DNA from: Roseovarius tolerans
Lineage (GTDB): Bacteria; Pseudomonadota; Alphaproteobacteria; Rhodobacterales; Rhodobacteraceae
DNA: 64,000 nt
NCBI RefSeq assembly: GCF_900109855.1
Contig: NZ_FOBO01000007.1
Span: 1 to 64,000, forward strand
Direction: 5' to 3'
Under the pieces are notes generated by a model that did no database searches, was not told where the DNA came from, and saw only the letters and a list, made by a program, of their open reading frames with translations. Position numbers and translations under genes: made by a program. This document shows positions 52,467 to 61,999 of the stretch, in pieces; the first letter of the stretch is position 1, and each line of letters opens with the position of its first letter.

Positions 52467-53072
52467 ATGACACTGGATCTTTTCACCGCACTCGCAACCT
52501 TTGCCTTCGTCACGGTTATCACGCCGGGGCCGAATAACCTGATGCTGATGGCGTCGGGGACGAATTTCGGTTTTGTCCGCACCATCCCGCATATGCTCGG
52601 GATCGGTCTGGGCTTCCCGCTGATGGTGTTTTGCGTGGGCATGGGGGTGATGCGGGTCTTCGACATATGGCCGCTCAGCTACACGCTGCTCAAGGCGGTG
52701 TCGGTGGCCTATCTGCTGTTTCTGGCGTGGAAAATCGCCAATGCCGCACCGCCGAGGGCGACCGAGGGGCCGGCGGAAGGCAAGCCGCTGACCTTCCTGC
52801 AATCGGCGGCGTTCCAATGGGTCAACCCGAAGGCCTGGAGCATGGCGCTCTCGGCGATCACGCTCTATGCGGCGGGGCGGGATCTGATGGCGGTGCTGTG
52901 GGTTGCGGGGGTGTACGTGGGCGTTTCGGCGATCAGCACGACAGGCTGGACCGTTCTGGGCCAGCAGGTGCGCCGCCTCTTGAAGAACCCCACGCGGCTC
53001 CGGGTGTTCAACTGGGTGATGGCCGTGCTGCTGGTGGCGACGCTGGTGCCTGTGCTCTGGCCCGTGGGCTGA
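52467..53072 (+). CDS. LysE family amino-acid exporter
   Basis: A 201-residue membrane protein of the RhtB/LysE type: about six helices and the signature TVITPGPNNLMLMASGTNFG near the start. I chose ATG 52467 (MTLDLFTAL) because family members start there; ATGs at 52437 and 52455 would add residues without match. It shares its upstream region with the divergent lrp gene. Confidence 0.85.
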   Translation: MTLDLFTALATFAFVTVITPGPNNLMLMASGTNFGFVRTIPHMLGIGLGFPLMVFCVGMGVMRVFDIWPLSYTLLKAVSVAYLLFLAWKIANAAPPRATEGPAEGKPLTFLQSAAFQWVNPKAWSMALSAITLYAAGRDLMAVLWVAGVYVGVSAISTTGWTVLGQQVRRLLKNPTRLRVFNWVMAVLLVATLVPVLWPVG

Positions 53073-53418
53073 GGGTGTTGCGAGTGGCGTGAAGGGGGGA
53101 TTCGATCGAAGCACCCTGCGCGATACACGGTCGAAGACCGCCGCGCATCGCCGTGCCCCCCCCCCCGGCGCGGCGATTTGTTTGCAACCTGCTCTGCGCT
53201 CGGATGTTTTTCCGGCTTGGCTGGCATAAAGCACTGCCAAACTGACGTCGGATCGCCACACTGCGGCACGACGATGCGCCGCTTACGACCACGGCAGCGT
53301 CAGGCCAGTCTCGTCTCCTCGGGATTAGGTCGATCAGCCGCGCAACGGGTTCTCATTGCAAAACCGGCCCAAGCCAGCCATATAACGCCGCGACACGAAA
53401 CGGGATGAGCTGAGCGCG
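53073..53418. other. Intergenic region before accA with an 11-C tract
   Basis: No gene is seen in 346 bp. It contains an uninterrupted run of 11 C bases at 53156-53166, followed by GGCGCGGCG. Such homopolymers are prone to slippage, but here it lies outside any gene. Promoter elements for accA are probably in the last 100 bp but are not clear. Confidence 0.4.
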
Positions 53419-54381
53419 ATGACCAATTACCTCGACTTTGAAAAGCCTCTGGCGGAAATCGAAGGCAAGGCCGAAGAACTGCGCGCGCTGGCGCGCACCA
53501 GCGAGGGGATGGATGTCGAGGACGAGGCGGGCGCGCTCGACCGCAAGGCTGCCGAGTTGCTGCGCGATCTCTACAAGACCCTCACCCCGTGGCGCAAATG
53601 CCAGGTCGCACGCCATCCCGAGCGGCCGCATTGCCGCGACTACATAGACGCGCTGTTTTCCGAATACACGCAGCTGGCCGGTGACCGTGCCTTCGGCGAG
53701 GACGAGGCGGTGATGGGCGGGCTTGCGCGCCTGAATGATCGCCCGGTGATGGTGATTGGCCACGAAAAGGGCAACGATACCAAGAGCCGCCTGACCCGCA
53801 ATTTCGGCATGGCGCGCCCCGAGGGCTATCGCAAGGCGGTGCGCCTGATGGAGATGGCCGACCGCTTCGGCCTGCCGGTGATTACGCTGGTGGACACGCC
53901 CGGCGCCTATCCCGGCAAGGGCGCCGAGGAGCGCGGGCAAAGCGAGGCTATCGCGCGCGCGACCGAGACGTGCCTGGGCATTGGTGTGCCGCTGGTGTCG
54001 GTGATCATCGGCGAGGGTGGATCTGGGGGGGCGGTGGCCTTTGCCAGCGCCAACCGCGTCGCGATGCTGGAACATTCGGTCTATTCGGTGATCTCGCCCG
54101 AGGGCTGCGCTTCGATCCTGTGGAAGGACTCTGAAAAGATGCGCGAAGCCGCTGAGGCGCTGCGCCTGACCGCGCAGGACCTGATCAAGCTGGGTGTGGC
54201 CGACCGGATCATCGACGAGCCGTTGGGCGGCGCGCATCGCGATCCCGGCGCGGCGATCAAGGCGGTGGGCAAGACCATTCACGCGATGCTGAGCGAATTG
54301 TCCAAGAAGGACCGCAAGGCGCTGATCAATGACCGCCGCCAAAAGTTTCTCGATCTGGGCAAGAAGGGCCTCGCGGCCTGA
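53419..54381 (+). CDS. accA: Acetyl-CoA carboxylase carboxyltransferase subunit alpha
   Basis: A 320-residue alpha subunit that, with AccD, transfers the carboxyl group from biotin to acetyl-CoA for fatty acid synthesis. Visible: [42 protein letters not shown] (split), [37 protein letters not shown] and [15 protein letters not shown]. Length normal. Confidence 0.95.
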   Translation: MTNYLDFEKPLAEIEGKAEELRALARTSEGMDVEDEAGALDRKAAELLRDLYKTLTPWRKCQVARHPERPHCRDYIDALFSEYTQLAGDRAFGEDEAVMGGLARLNDRPVMVIGHEKGNDTKSRLTRNFGMARPEGYRKAVRLMEMADRFGLPVITLVDTPGAYPGKGAEERGQSEAIARATETCLGIGVPLVSVIIGEGGSGGAVAFASANRVAMLEHSVYSVISPEGCASILWKDSEKMREAAEALRLTAQDLIKLGVADRIIDEPLGGAHRDPGAAIKAVGKTIHAMLSELSKKDRKALINDRRQKFLDLGKKGLAA

Positions 54382-54387
54382 GCGTGT

Positions 54388-55554
54388 TCAGCGCCGCGCC
54401 CCCTGCACTCGGCGAATGGCGATCAGGGTCATCACCGGGCCGATCAGCTCAAACACCACAGTAGAGCCGATGGTCAGCGTCAGGATCATTTCGCCATGCT
54501 GCGGAAACTCACGCGCCGCGATCAGCGCCATGCCCACGGCGACCCCCGCTTGCGGCAGGAGTGCGGCCCCGCACCAATTGCGTTCCAGCGCCGGAACCCC
54601 CGCAAGCCGCCCGCCGATCCATCCGCCCGCGATGCGCGCCGCGCTGCGCAACAGGATGAAAAGCCCGCCAATGAGGCCGATCCCGGCCAGCAGCGACAAA
54701 TCAAGCCGTGCGCCCGCCAGCAGGAAGAACAGCACCATGAACGGCCATTGCAGGTGCTCGATCTCGTGAAAGGCACGCTCGTGATGGCGGGCGAGATTGG
54801 CGATCAGCATGCCCGCCACCATGCCCGCGATCAGAAACGAGACGTCAAACCAGATCGCGAGCCCGGCTGTGAGGCAGACCAGGCCGATGGCCTCGGTCTC
54901 CAATGGCTCGCCCCGGCTGAGCCGCCCGGTGAGATAGGCGGCGGGCCAGCCGATGAGGCCGCCAAGCGCCACCGCGCCGCCGATCTCCCACAGTGCGCCG
55001 GTGAGCAGCCCCGCGCCTGCACCCCCCGAGAGCATATGCGCGCCGACGGCGGCCAGTGAAAAGGCCAGCAGCCCCCAGGCGTCGTCAATGGCCACGATTC
55101 CGAGGATAAGATCCACGAATGGCCCCTCGGCCCCCGCCTGCCGGATTGCGTCCTGTGTAGCGGCGGGGGCGGTCGCCGTGGCAATGGCCCCCAGAAGCAG
55201 CGCCACCGGGGCAGGCAGGCCGGCGAGCCATAGACCGAGGCTGACGGCCGCCATGGTGATCAGAACGATGCAGACTGAGATCAGCAGGATCGCCCGGCCA
55301 TGCTGTGCCAGCCGGTCGAGGGTCAGCGAACTGCCCAGAAGAAAGGCCACCATGGTGAGTGCCATGACCGAGAGGAAATCGTAGAGCGAGCGCATTTCCG
55401 GCGGGATGAGGTCGAGGCCAGAGCCGCCCACCACGATCCCGCAGGCCAGGAGCAGTGTGACCCGGGGCAGCCGTGTGCGCCGCCCGACCGTATCGGCGGC
55501 AAGCCCGACGAGGAACAGTGCGCCAAGCGTGATCAGAAGCGGTGCCAGCTCCAT
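54388..55554 (-). CDS. Cation:proton antiporter (CPA2-like)
   Basis: A 388-residue protein with about 11-12 membrane helices. AIDDAWGLLAFSLAA carries the Asp-Asp ion site, and ATAPAATQDAIRQAG is the unwound-helix region. It exchanges Na+ or K+ for protons; the regulatory TrkA domains of KefB types are absent. Convergent with accA and 3 bp after the GntR gene in the same direction. Confidence 0.85.
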   Translation of the reverse strand: MELAPLLITLGALFLVGLAADTVGRRTRLPRVTLLLACGIVVGGSGLDLIPPEMRSLYDFLSVMALTMVAFLLGSSLTLDRLAQHGRAILLISVCIVLITMAAVSLGLWLAGLPAPVALLLGAIATATAPAATQDAIRQAGAEGPFVDLILGIVAIDDAWGLLAFSLAAVGAHMLSGGAGAGLLTGALWEIGGAVALGGLIGWPAAYLTGRLSRGEPLETEAIGLVCLTAGLAIWFDVSFLIAGMVAGMLIANLARHHERAFHEIEHLQWPFMVLFFLLAGARLDLSLLAGIGLIGGLFILLRSAARIAGGWIGGRLAGVPALERNWCGAALLPQAGVAVGMALIAAREFPQHGEMILTLTIGSTVVFELIGPVMTLIAIRRVQGARR

Positions 55555-55557
55555 CGC

Positions 55558-56205
55558 TCAGCCCACCAGCATGCGCAGGCCCTGTGTCACGTCCGAGCGC
55601 ACCGCGAGGCGCAGGCTCGGCTCGTCCCCTGCCTTGAGCGCCGCGATGATCAGGCGGTGATAATGCGGCGGATCCTTGCGCCGCAGCCGCCCGTAGAGCG
55701 CGCGCATGGTCGGGCCAAGCTGCAGCCAGACGGTTTCGGCCATGGCCAGCATCGCCGGGGCCTGCGCCCGCAGGTAGAGCGTGCGGTGAAATTCGAGATT
55801 GCGACGGATATAGGCGACGGCATCCTGCCGCGCGATATCCTCGGTGATCCGGGCGTTGATCGTCTGAAGCCGGTCGATCAGCGCGATATGCGCGCGCGGC
55901 AACGCGCGGCTCGCCAGTTCCACCTCCAAGAGCGAGCGCAGGGCGGCCAACTCCTCGATCCGTTCATTGCTGAGTTCCGGGGTCGAGACGCGGCCCGAGT
56001 TCGACATAGTGAGCGCGCCTTCGGCGGAGAGACGGCGCAGCGCCTCGCGCGCGGGCGTCATCGAGACCTCGAATTCGGCGGCGATGCCGCGCAGGGTCAG
56101 CGCCTTTCCCGGCGCGATCTCGCCATGCATGATGCGGCTGCGCAAGCCGCGATAAACGCGGTCATGGGCGGCCGGGGCCGGATCGGGGCGGGGCGAAATC
56201 AGCAT
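55558..56205 (-). CDS. GntR (FadR subfamily) transcriptional regulator
   Basis: A 215-residue protein: winged HTH (RVYRGLRSRIMHGEIAPGKAL, TLRGIAAEFEVSMTPAREALRRL, GALTMSNSGRVSTP) and a helical FCD domain with metal-binding His/Asp residues (RRNLEFHRTLYLRA). It probably controls a metabolic gene set; the adjacent antiporter may or may not be a target. ATG 56205. Confidence 0.85.
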   Translation of the reverse strand: MLISPRPDPAPAAHDRVYRGLRSRIMHGEIAPGKALTLRGIAAEFEVSMTPAREALRRLSAEGALTMSNSGRVSTPELSNERIEELAALRSLLEVELASRALPRAHIALIDRLQTINARITEDIARQDAVAYIRRNLEFHRTLYLRAQAPAMLAMAETVWLQLGPTMRALYGRLRRKDPPHYHRLIIAALKAGDEPSLRLAVRSDVTQGLRMLVG

Positions 56206-56235
56206 GCGACCATGTGATCACAAATCGTGCCGGGG

Positions 56236-56928
56236 TCAATCGCTGAAACGAAAGCGGTGCAGCGCAGCGCCTTCGCGGCGCAGCCAGCGGCGCGGCGTCT
56301 CGTAATCGGGCAAGAGCCGCGCCACCACCGCCCAGAAGGCGGGGGAATGGTTCATTTCTGCGAGATGCGCCACCTCGTGGGCGGCGACGTAATCGAGCAC
56401 CTCGGGCGGGGCCATGATCAACCGCCAAGAATAGCTCAGCGCACTGCGCGACGAGCAAGACCCCCACCGCGAGCGCGTGTCGCGCAGGGTGATGCGGGAA
56501 TAGCCCCGGCCAAGCTGAGCCGCATAGGCGTCCGACGCCGCCGCCAACCGGTCTCGCGCGCGCGCCTTGAGCCAGCCTTCGAGCCGCGCAGGCAACTGCG
56601 CCTCGGGGCCGGGCACCTCGATCGCATCGCCGGTCAGGCGCACGCCCCGCCCTGTCCCGGAGCCGATTCGCAGCAGTCGGCCCTCGACCGGCAACGCGAT
56701 CCCTGCTGCTACGCGCAGGCTGTCCGGCCGCCCGGCCAGTTGCGCGCGCAGCCAATCGCCCTTGGAGGCCGCGAATGTCAGCGCCTCGGCCTCGCTTACC
56801 CCGCGCGGCACGGTGAGGGTCACGCGCCCGTCAAGCCCCGAGACCCGCAGCGAAATCCGCCGCGCGCGGGGGCTGTGCCGCAGGCTTACGGCAACAGGGG
56901 GGTTGCCTGAAAGGAGATGTTGGCCCAT
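56236..56928 (-). CDS. YgjP-type (SprT-like) metal-dependent hydrolase
   Basis: A 230-residue protein with the zinc motif YVAAHEVAHLAEMNHSPAFW (HExxH then the third His in NHSPxFW), and SRWGSCSSRSALSYSWRLIMAP before it, as in DUF45/M48-like proteins. Likely a cytoplasmic metalloprotease. A GGAGG ribosome site sits 5 bp before ATG 56928. Confidence 0.85.
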   Translation of the reverse strand: MGQHLLSGNPPVAVSLRHSPRARRISLRVSGLDGRVTLTVPRGVSEAEALTFAASKGDWLRAQLAGRPDSLRVAAGIALPVEGRLLRIGSGTGRGVRLTGDAIEVPGPEAQLPARLEGWLKARARDRLAAASDAYAAQLGRGYSRITLRDTRSRWGSCSSRSALSYSWRLIMAPPEVLDYVAAHEVAHLAEMNHSPAFWAVVARLLPDYETPRRWLRREGAALHRFRFSD

Positions 56929-57040
56929 ATGGCCTCCTAACCGGGTGTCGCATGCCGCCGCAAAGCCTTTGACAGCGTAAAGGCGTTATGGCAGGGGACG
57001 CGGATCACCTGCAAGAGATGTCAGTGAAAGAGGATCACCC

Positions 57041-57367
57041 ATGGCCAAGGAAGAATGGGGCGTCAAGCGTCTGTGCCCGACCACCGGCAAGCGCTTTTAC
57101 GACCTGAACAAGACCCCGATCGTCAGCCCCTATACCGGCGAGGTGGTAGAACTGGCCACCGGCAAGACCCGCTCCATGCGGCCCGATGCCGAGGACGCGG
57201 AAACCAAGAAGCTAAAGACCGGCACGTCCGAGGAAAGCAGCGACCTGGTCGAGGATGAGGACGGTGTCGATGTGGATATCGACGACGACCTGCTGGAGGA
57301 TGACGAAGACGATGATGTCTCGCTCGACGATATCGCCGACGTCGCCTCTGAAGACAACGAGATGTAA
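57041..57367 (+). CDS. TIGR02300 family acidic protein
   Basis: A 108-residue protein: a short conserved N-terminal part (WGVKRLCPTTGKRFYDLNK, PIVSPYTGEVV) with a CPxTG knuckle and a very acidic C-terminal half (DLVEDEDGVDVDIDDDLLEDDEDDD...). The family is conserved in alphaproteobacteria, and its function is unknown. AAAGAGGA lies ten bp before ATG 57041. It directly precedes tRNA-Ala. Confidence 0.88.
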   Translation: MAKEEWGVKRLCPTTGKRFYDLNKTPIVSPYTGEVVELATGKTRSMRPDAEDAETKKLKTGTSEESSDLVEDEDGVDVDIDDDLLEDDEDDDVSLDDIADVASEDNEM

Positions 57368-57451
57368 TGATCACCGGGCGGGATTTTCCTCTTGATCCCG
57401 CCTGCCGCTTTGCCTAGATAGCGGCGCACGGCCCGACGTGGGCTTGTTTTC

Positions 57452-57527
<76 letters not shown>

Positions 57528-57591
57528 AAACCCTACAGATCAACATGTTAGCTGAACATTAGAGTGGTGTGACACACAGGTGTGACACAAG

Positions 57592-59319
57592 ATGAAGCTA
57601 CATGCGTATCTGAGCCAATCACGACACGGTATATTTTACTTCCGCTGGCCACTGCCAACACATGACCACCGGGCCACCCGAAAAAGCCTTCGATTGTCAT
57701 TGAACACGAGATGCCCAGAAGAGGCTGGTATGTTGGCACGGCATCTCGCAAGTTGCGGGTTCGCGTTGAAACAACAGCTACAAGAAGTAAGCATGGACCA
57801 CGCAACACTCCGAGCCGCAGTCATTGACTACTTCCAAAAACAACTAGCCGACGCGAAAGTGCGCCGTGTATCTCTTGGGCCTTACACACCAAAGGAGCGC
57901 GAGCGGGTCTTGGATACAGTTGGTATGCTCGAAGAGGGCAATATCGAGTTCTGGCAACTCGTGGGGCGCGATCAAGCCGAGCAAGAGTTGGGCCGGTTCT
58001 TTGAAACCACTGGGCTATCCCGGGACGAATTCTGGCCTCACGCCATGCGGGTTCTCGACGAGATCAGAAAGGGCAAGATCGGTGCTGCCAAAGAAATCCT
58101 AGCCTTCGCCGGTACGTTGGATGGCTACGACTTCTCAGAGGCTCAGAGCGGGGCACAGGCGGCGGGTTCGCCGCCAGCAGGGACCGGCAGCAGCGGAACC
58201 GAGCAGGCCGCTCAGCGGCTCGCAAATGGGGTGTCTGGCACGCTGTTGTCTGATATGTTTGCTGCCCGTCAGGCCGAAGCGAACCGGGGCGCAGAGTGGT
58301 CGGCCAAGCTATGCGCTGACTATTCGGTCTGGGTGGGGCTCTTTTTGGAACTGGCCGGGGATCGGTCGATCTTAAGCTACCGCAAAGCGGACGCCCGAGC
58401 GTTCAAGGAGGTGTTGCAGGAACTCCCTGTGAACCGAACGAAGTACGTCGAGACAGACGGCCTAGGCCCGCGCGAAGCTGTACAAGCAGGCAAGCAGCAC
58501 GGTCTTGCCGTCATCTCCACCAGCACCGTGAACAAGGCGCTTGGTCGGTTACAGGCGATCTGGAAGTGGGCGGACAAGCAGTTGGATGACGACTTGCCCG
58601 ACATCTTCGGACCCATGAAGGTTGCCGCCAGAGTGAACGCACGAGACGAAGCAGACCCGTTCAGCAAGGGCCAGTTGAAAGCCATATTCTCCGGGCCGCT
58701 TTTCACAGGTTGCAAGTCGGACCGGTTCCGAACGCAGGCTGGCGACACCAATATGAGTGGAACAAGCTGGTACTGGCTTCCATTGCTAGGCCTCTACACC
58801 GGGGCACGCCTCAACGAGCTATGCCAGCTACATCTCACGGATTTGGACAAGGAGGATGGAGTACAATTCCTGCACCTCCGTGAAGGGCAACAGGGCCAGA
58901 GGATCAAGAGCGGCATAGGCCGTGTGGTGCCTCTGCACCCAAAGCTGATTGACCTTGGCATCCTGAGATATGCTGAAACCCAACGCCGTGGCGGAGAGGA
59001 GCGATTATTCCCAACCCTGCAAGTGGGCCCGACCGGCTACTACTCTGACCGACCGTCAAAGGACTTCTCCGCATACCTCAAGGGCATCAACGCAAAGACC
59101 GACAAGACCTCCTTCCACTCGTTCCGGCACGGGTTCAAGGATGCTTGCCGGAGTGGTGGGGTGCAGCCGGATATTGCCGACATCCTTCAGGGACATTCGC
59201 TTCATGGCATGTCGGGAAGGTACGGCGACGGCAAAGCGCCTTTGTCGGTCTTGCAGGAGGCTATTTTTAAGGTCTCATATCCGGGGCTATCGTTGGAGTG
59301 CGTCAGACAACACCCGTAG
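57592..59319 (+). CDS. Tyrosine-type site-specific integrase
   Basis: A 575-residue integrase. An N-terminal arm/SAM-like part starts YLSQSRHGIFYFRWPLP. The catalytic domain has Arg in LGLYTGARLNELCQL (~403), HSFRHGFKDACR (H-x-x-R, ~509), ILQGHSLHGMSGRYGDG (His and the nucleophile Tyr, ~543). It should recombine the element at the tRNA-Ala gene next to it. Length and the long N-terminal region resemble integrases of large proteobacterial islands (DUF6538-type start). The gene appears intact. Confidence 0.88.
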   Translation: MKLHAYLSQSRHGIFYFRWPLPTHDHRATRKSLRLSLNTRCPEEAGMLARHLASCGFALKQQLQEVSMDHATLRAAVIDYFQKQLADAKVRRVSLGPYTPKERERVLDTVGMLEEGNIEFWQLVGRDQAEQELGRFFETTGLSRDEFWPHAMRVLDEIRKGKIGAAKEILAFAGTLDGYDFSEAQSGAQAAGSPPAGTGSSGTEQAAQRLANGVSGTLLSDMFAARQAEANRGAEWSAKLCADYSVWVGLFLELAGDRSILSYRKADARAFKEVLQELPVNRTKYVETDGLGPREAVQAGKQHGLAVISTSTVNKALGRLQAIWKWADKQLDDDLPDIFGPMKVAARVNARDEADPFSKGQLKAIFSGPLFTGCKSDRFRTQAGDTNMSGTSWYWLPLLGLYTGARLNELCQLHLTDLDKEDGVQFLHLREGQQGQRIKSGIGRVVPLHPKLIDLGILRYAETQRRGGEERLFPTLQVGPTGYYSDRPSKDFSAYLKGINAKTDKTSFHSFRHGFKDACRSGGVQPDIADILQGHSLHGMSGRYGDGKAPLSVLQEAIFKVSYPGLSLECVRQHP

Positions 59320-59468
59320 CCACATTACACGGCAGTCGACATGGTGGGCGACCTAGGATCGCCTGCCATCACGGTAAACCATTGATGTGGCCGCAACCGC
59401 TAAGCGGGTCGGTTGCGATTTGTCTCACCTTTTTGCCTCATCCGTCGCCTCGGCGCAACCGGACGGCT

Positions 59469-60404
59469 TCACGGCAGCTTCTCGTCGGGCGTAGACGGCA
59501 ATCGCCTAAGGCGCCGATTGATCTCGTCTGTGCCGCCGTCGAACTCAGGTATTTCTTCACCTCTATCCTTGGCAGCCGACATCTCTTCGAACTGTGGTAT
59601 GATCACCTCCATCATGGTCTTCACCAAAGCGGTCATGTCCATGCCTTTAGATATTGAGGGAATATCTGCTCTTTGACTGCTTGGCTGAGCGTTAGCAAAG
59701 AAGGAGTGTCCTCCGCCTCCCCGATGCAAGCCTGCCTTCGAATTGCGCCATACCACTAAGCTGTCAGGCCCAACGCTACCGTCGGGAGTGCCGAGACATG
59801 ATCGGTACGCCAGCTTAGCAAGGTGATGCGCTACCACTGCCGCCGTTATGCGTTTGCCGTTGTAGGCTTTAACCAGCCGGAGGAGGGGACGCTGCCAGTC
59901 CTGCCGGTTGGGCAATGCTCCAGCGCCGGAACCGGCCAATCCGATGGGTGTGGTCACCTGCATTGGCGTCAGGGCGCCACCCATGATGTGCCTAGTGTAG
60001 CGATACTTGTATGCGGAAGATGTGTAGGCGAGATCGATGGTGTAGACGCGGTGCATTTCGTTCAGGAACGCCGGCACCACGAAGTTGTGTTGACGTTGCT
60101 TGGCGTCTCGGATGCCTTCGAGATGTGGCAGGAACTCTCGCTTCATGGCGTCTGACACGACTTGCAGCATTTGTTCGAGAGGGTGATGCCTGCCGCGCAG
60201 TACGTTACTCACCCACTGCGATGGCTGACTTCCGCGAGCTGTGGCGCCGAGGCCAGCGTATCCAAGTAAGGCGATCCCATCCGCTACTTCGACAATGGTG
60301 CACTTGATGGCGTCGTCTATCGGTGCTTGGCCTGATGCGGACAGCCGCCGATCTGCCACCAGCCAGATCGATCCCTTGGTTTGGACTGTGAGAATAAGTG
60401 TCAT
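59469..60404 (-). CDS. Proteasome-type Ntn-hydrolase-like protein
   Basis: A 311-residue protein. From ATG 60404 it reads MTLILTVQTKGSIWLVADRRLS, then DDAIKCTIVEVADGIALLGYAGLG, closely following the beta-strand pattern of HslV and Anbu. After loss of Met, Thr1, Asp17 and Lys33 fall exactly at the proteasome active-site positions. The C-terminal ~100 residues are extra and charged. It may be a self-compartmentalising peptidase of the island. No ATPase partner such as HslU is next to it. The longer frame to 60464 is not needed; ATG 60404 gives the correct N-terminal Thr. Fold assigned from motifs only. Confidence 0.65.
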   Translation of the reverse strand: MTLILTVQTKGSIWLVADRRLSASGQAPIDDAIKCTIVEVADGIALLGYAGLGATARGSQPSQWVSNVLRGRHHPLEQMLQVVSDAMKREFLPHLEGIRDAKQRQHNFVVPAFLNEMHRVYTIDLAYTSSAYKYRYTRHIMGGALTPMQVTTPIGLAGSGAGALPNRQDWQRPLLRLVKAYNGKRITAAVVAHHLAKLAYRSCLGTPDGSVGPDSLVVWRNSKAGLHRGGGGHSFFANAQPSSQRADIPSISKGMDMTALVKTMMEVIIPQFEEMSAAKDRGEEIPEFDGGTDEINRRLRRLPSTPDEKLP

Positions 60405-60493
60405 GGCGCACCTCCGAGAGCGGTAACTGTGTGGCCACCCTACCCATATGAAGGGCTCTCGCAAATAAGTGACAGATTTTTGTGTGCCCCTAT

Positions 60494-60685
60494 CTACTCA
60501 TCCGAGTGCGGGATTTGCCCCCGTAGCGCCCCGCCCTTACCTCCGAAGCGGGCGTTGTAACGCTCACAACCATCGCTGACCCATGGAATGCGAGTGAGAA
60601 CCGGGAAGTACCAATGTCCTCCGAAAAACTCCGCACATTTTTGCGAGGGTGCATATACCATAGCTGCCGAACCCTTTTCCCCCAT
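60494..60685 (-). CDS. Small protein next to the HEPN gene (hypothetical)
   Basis: About 63 residues from ATG 60685 (MGEKGSAAMVYAPSQKCAEFF); a TTG at 60715 overlapping the upstream stop (TTGA) would give 73. No known domain. The position right after the HEPN-motif gene suggests translational coupling and a possible partner role, but there is no direct support that it is translated. Confidence 0.3.
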   Translation of the reverse strand: MGEKGSAAMVYAPSQKCAEFFGGHWYFPVLTRIPWVSDGCERYNARFGGKGGALRGQIPHSDE

Positions 60686-60711
60686 AGGGCCCTCCCGATA
60701 GCAGCCCAGCC

Positions 60712-61248
60712 TCAATCCTCGTGACGCCGCATCAAGTCCGTCACGTCATCGTACAGGCTCTGCAACCCTCGCTCGCCCGGATGCAATGCTGCGTATGTCA
60801 GCCTGCTGATATGCATCCTCGCTCCTGCCAAGCGGCTAAGGCAGGCCTTCAGGTGCCGCAGCGTGATGACCTCGGGTGCGTCCTTCAACCGACACTGGAA
60901 ATACGCCTCGCCTGAGCCATCGCTACCGGCTATGCCGTAGCTCTCCAAGCCGTGCGCAATGGCGTTCCGCACTCTGAGCGCACCGGCTAGATGCCCGTGC
61001 AGTGCACACACGACCTCCAGGTGATCCGTGCCTCTCCCGGCGATGTCCTCGTGCAGTGCCTTCCACGCTGCGAGTGTGCGACCGATGCCGTGCGGCGTGT
61101 CTGCTTTCGGCGGGCCGCTCAACTCGGCAAGTGCCTTCACCAGATCGGCCTCAACCCTCGACCAGAGCATGAACAAAGAGCCCACTGCCTCTTTCATCTC
61201 GGCGATGGTACCCGGGGCTTCTGACTGGTCAGTCATGTTCTGGGTCAT
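60712..61248 (-). CDS. HEPN-motif helical protein (hypothetical)
   Basis: A 178-residue, predicted all-helical protein with an R-N-x3-H motif in LRVRNAIAHGLESYG (~94), the signature of HEPN domains, many of which are RNases in defence and toxin systems. The N-terminal helix SLFMLWSRVEADLVKAL resembles HEPN helix 1. ATG 61248. It is divergent from the serine recombinase. Could also be a non-toxic HEPN relative; function unknown. Confidence 0.55.
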   Translation of the reverse strand: MTQNMTDQSEAPGTIAEMKEAVGSLFMLWSRVEADLVKALAELSGPPKADTPHGIGRTLAAWKALHEDIAGRGTDHLEVVCALHGHLAGALRVRNAIAHGLESYGIAGSDGSGEAYFQCRLKDAPEVITLRHLKACLSRLAGARMHISRLTYAALHPGERGLQSLYDDVTDLMRRHED

Positions 61249-61312
61249 CGCCTACAACGTCCGCTGCAACCACTTTGGCTGCACGTTACGCTCACCTGAT
61301 GTCGTTGACAAC

Positions 61313-61430
61313 TGTCTCACAGGGCCTGCTCTAGTGAGGCGTCCCGGGCTTGTCCGTAAGGTGTCTCACAAAAGACCTCTTGCGATTTTGAGACACTCTG
61401 ACTATCAGGGTCTTAGACATCATTGAGACA
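61313..61430. promoter_or_regulatory. res-like inverted repeats upstream of the serine recombinase
   Basis: GTGTCTCA at 61361-61368 and TGAGACAC at 61389-61396 form perfect 8-bp arms of a ~36-bp site. A second, weaker pair (GTCTTAGACA, TTGAGACA) lies at ~61410-61430, and a further TGTCTCAC half-site at 61313. This resembles the multi-subsite res regions bound by resolvases, and it overlaps the promoter of the gene starting at 61445. Confidence 0.5.
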
Positions 61431-61444
61431 ATCGGAGTGCAGTC

Positions 61445-61999
61445 ATGATCGTTGGGTATGCCAGAACGTCCACCTTGGACCAGAAAGCCGGGCTCGAAGC
61501 CCAGAAAACAGAACTGAGCGCAGCGGGGTGTGAGAAGGTCTTCGTTGAACAGGTCTCCTCCGTTGATGTGAAAGCGCGTGAGCGGCTCGCTGAGGCTCTC
61601 GACTATATCCGGGAGGGGGATACCCTTGTCGTAACCAAGCTGGACCGTCTGGCGCGCTCTGTGGCGCATCTGCTGGAGGTACTGGAGGTCATATCAAGCA
61701 AGGGGGCCGCCCTCCGCATACTGTCGATGGGGATCGACACGGGGACTGCAACCGGCAAGTTGATGCTGACGATCCTTGGAGGCGTAGCGGAGTTCGAACG
61801 GGAGATCATGCTGGAGCGGCAGCGCGAGGGCATTGCGAAGGCAAAGGCAGCAGGCAAGTACAAGGGCAGGAAGCCAACGGCGCAGGCGAAAGCGGCGGAG
61901 GTCGTGGAGTTGCACAAGGCAGGCGTGGGCGCTTCAGACATCGCCCGCCAACTCGGGATCGGGCGCGCGTCAGTCTATCGGGTTCTGGCATCGGCATGA
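61445..61999 (+). CDS. Serine recombinase (resolvase/invertase family)
   Basis: A 184-residue small serine recombinase: IVGYARTSTLDQKAGLEAQ (in this branch the nucleophile Ser is in ARTST), DTLVVTKLDRLARSVAHLL (conserved Arg pair), GKLMLTILGGVAEFEREIM, and a C-terminal HTH (DIARQLGIGRASVYRVL). It binds and recombines short inverted sites; res-like repeats lie just upstream. It probably resolves or inverts part of the island, or another mobile element within it. Confidence 0.88.
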   Translation: MIVGYARTSTLDQKAGLEAQKTELSAAGCEKVFVEQVSSVDVKARERLAEALDYIREGDTLVVTKLDRLARSVAHLLEVLEVISSKGAALRILSMGIDTGTATGKLMLTILGGVAEFEREIMLERQREGIAKAKAAGKYKGRKPTAQAKAAEVVELHKAGVGASDIARQLGIGRASVYRVLASA

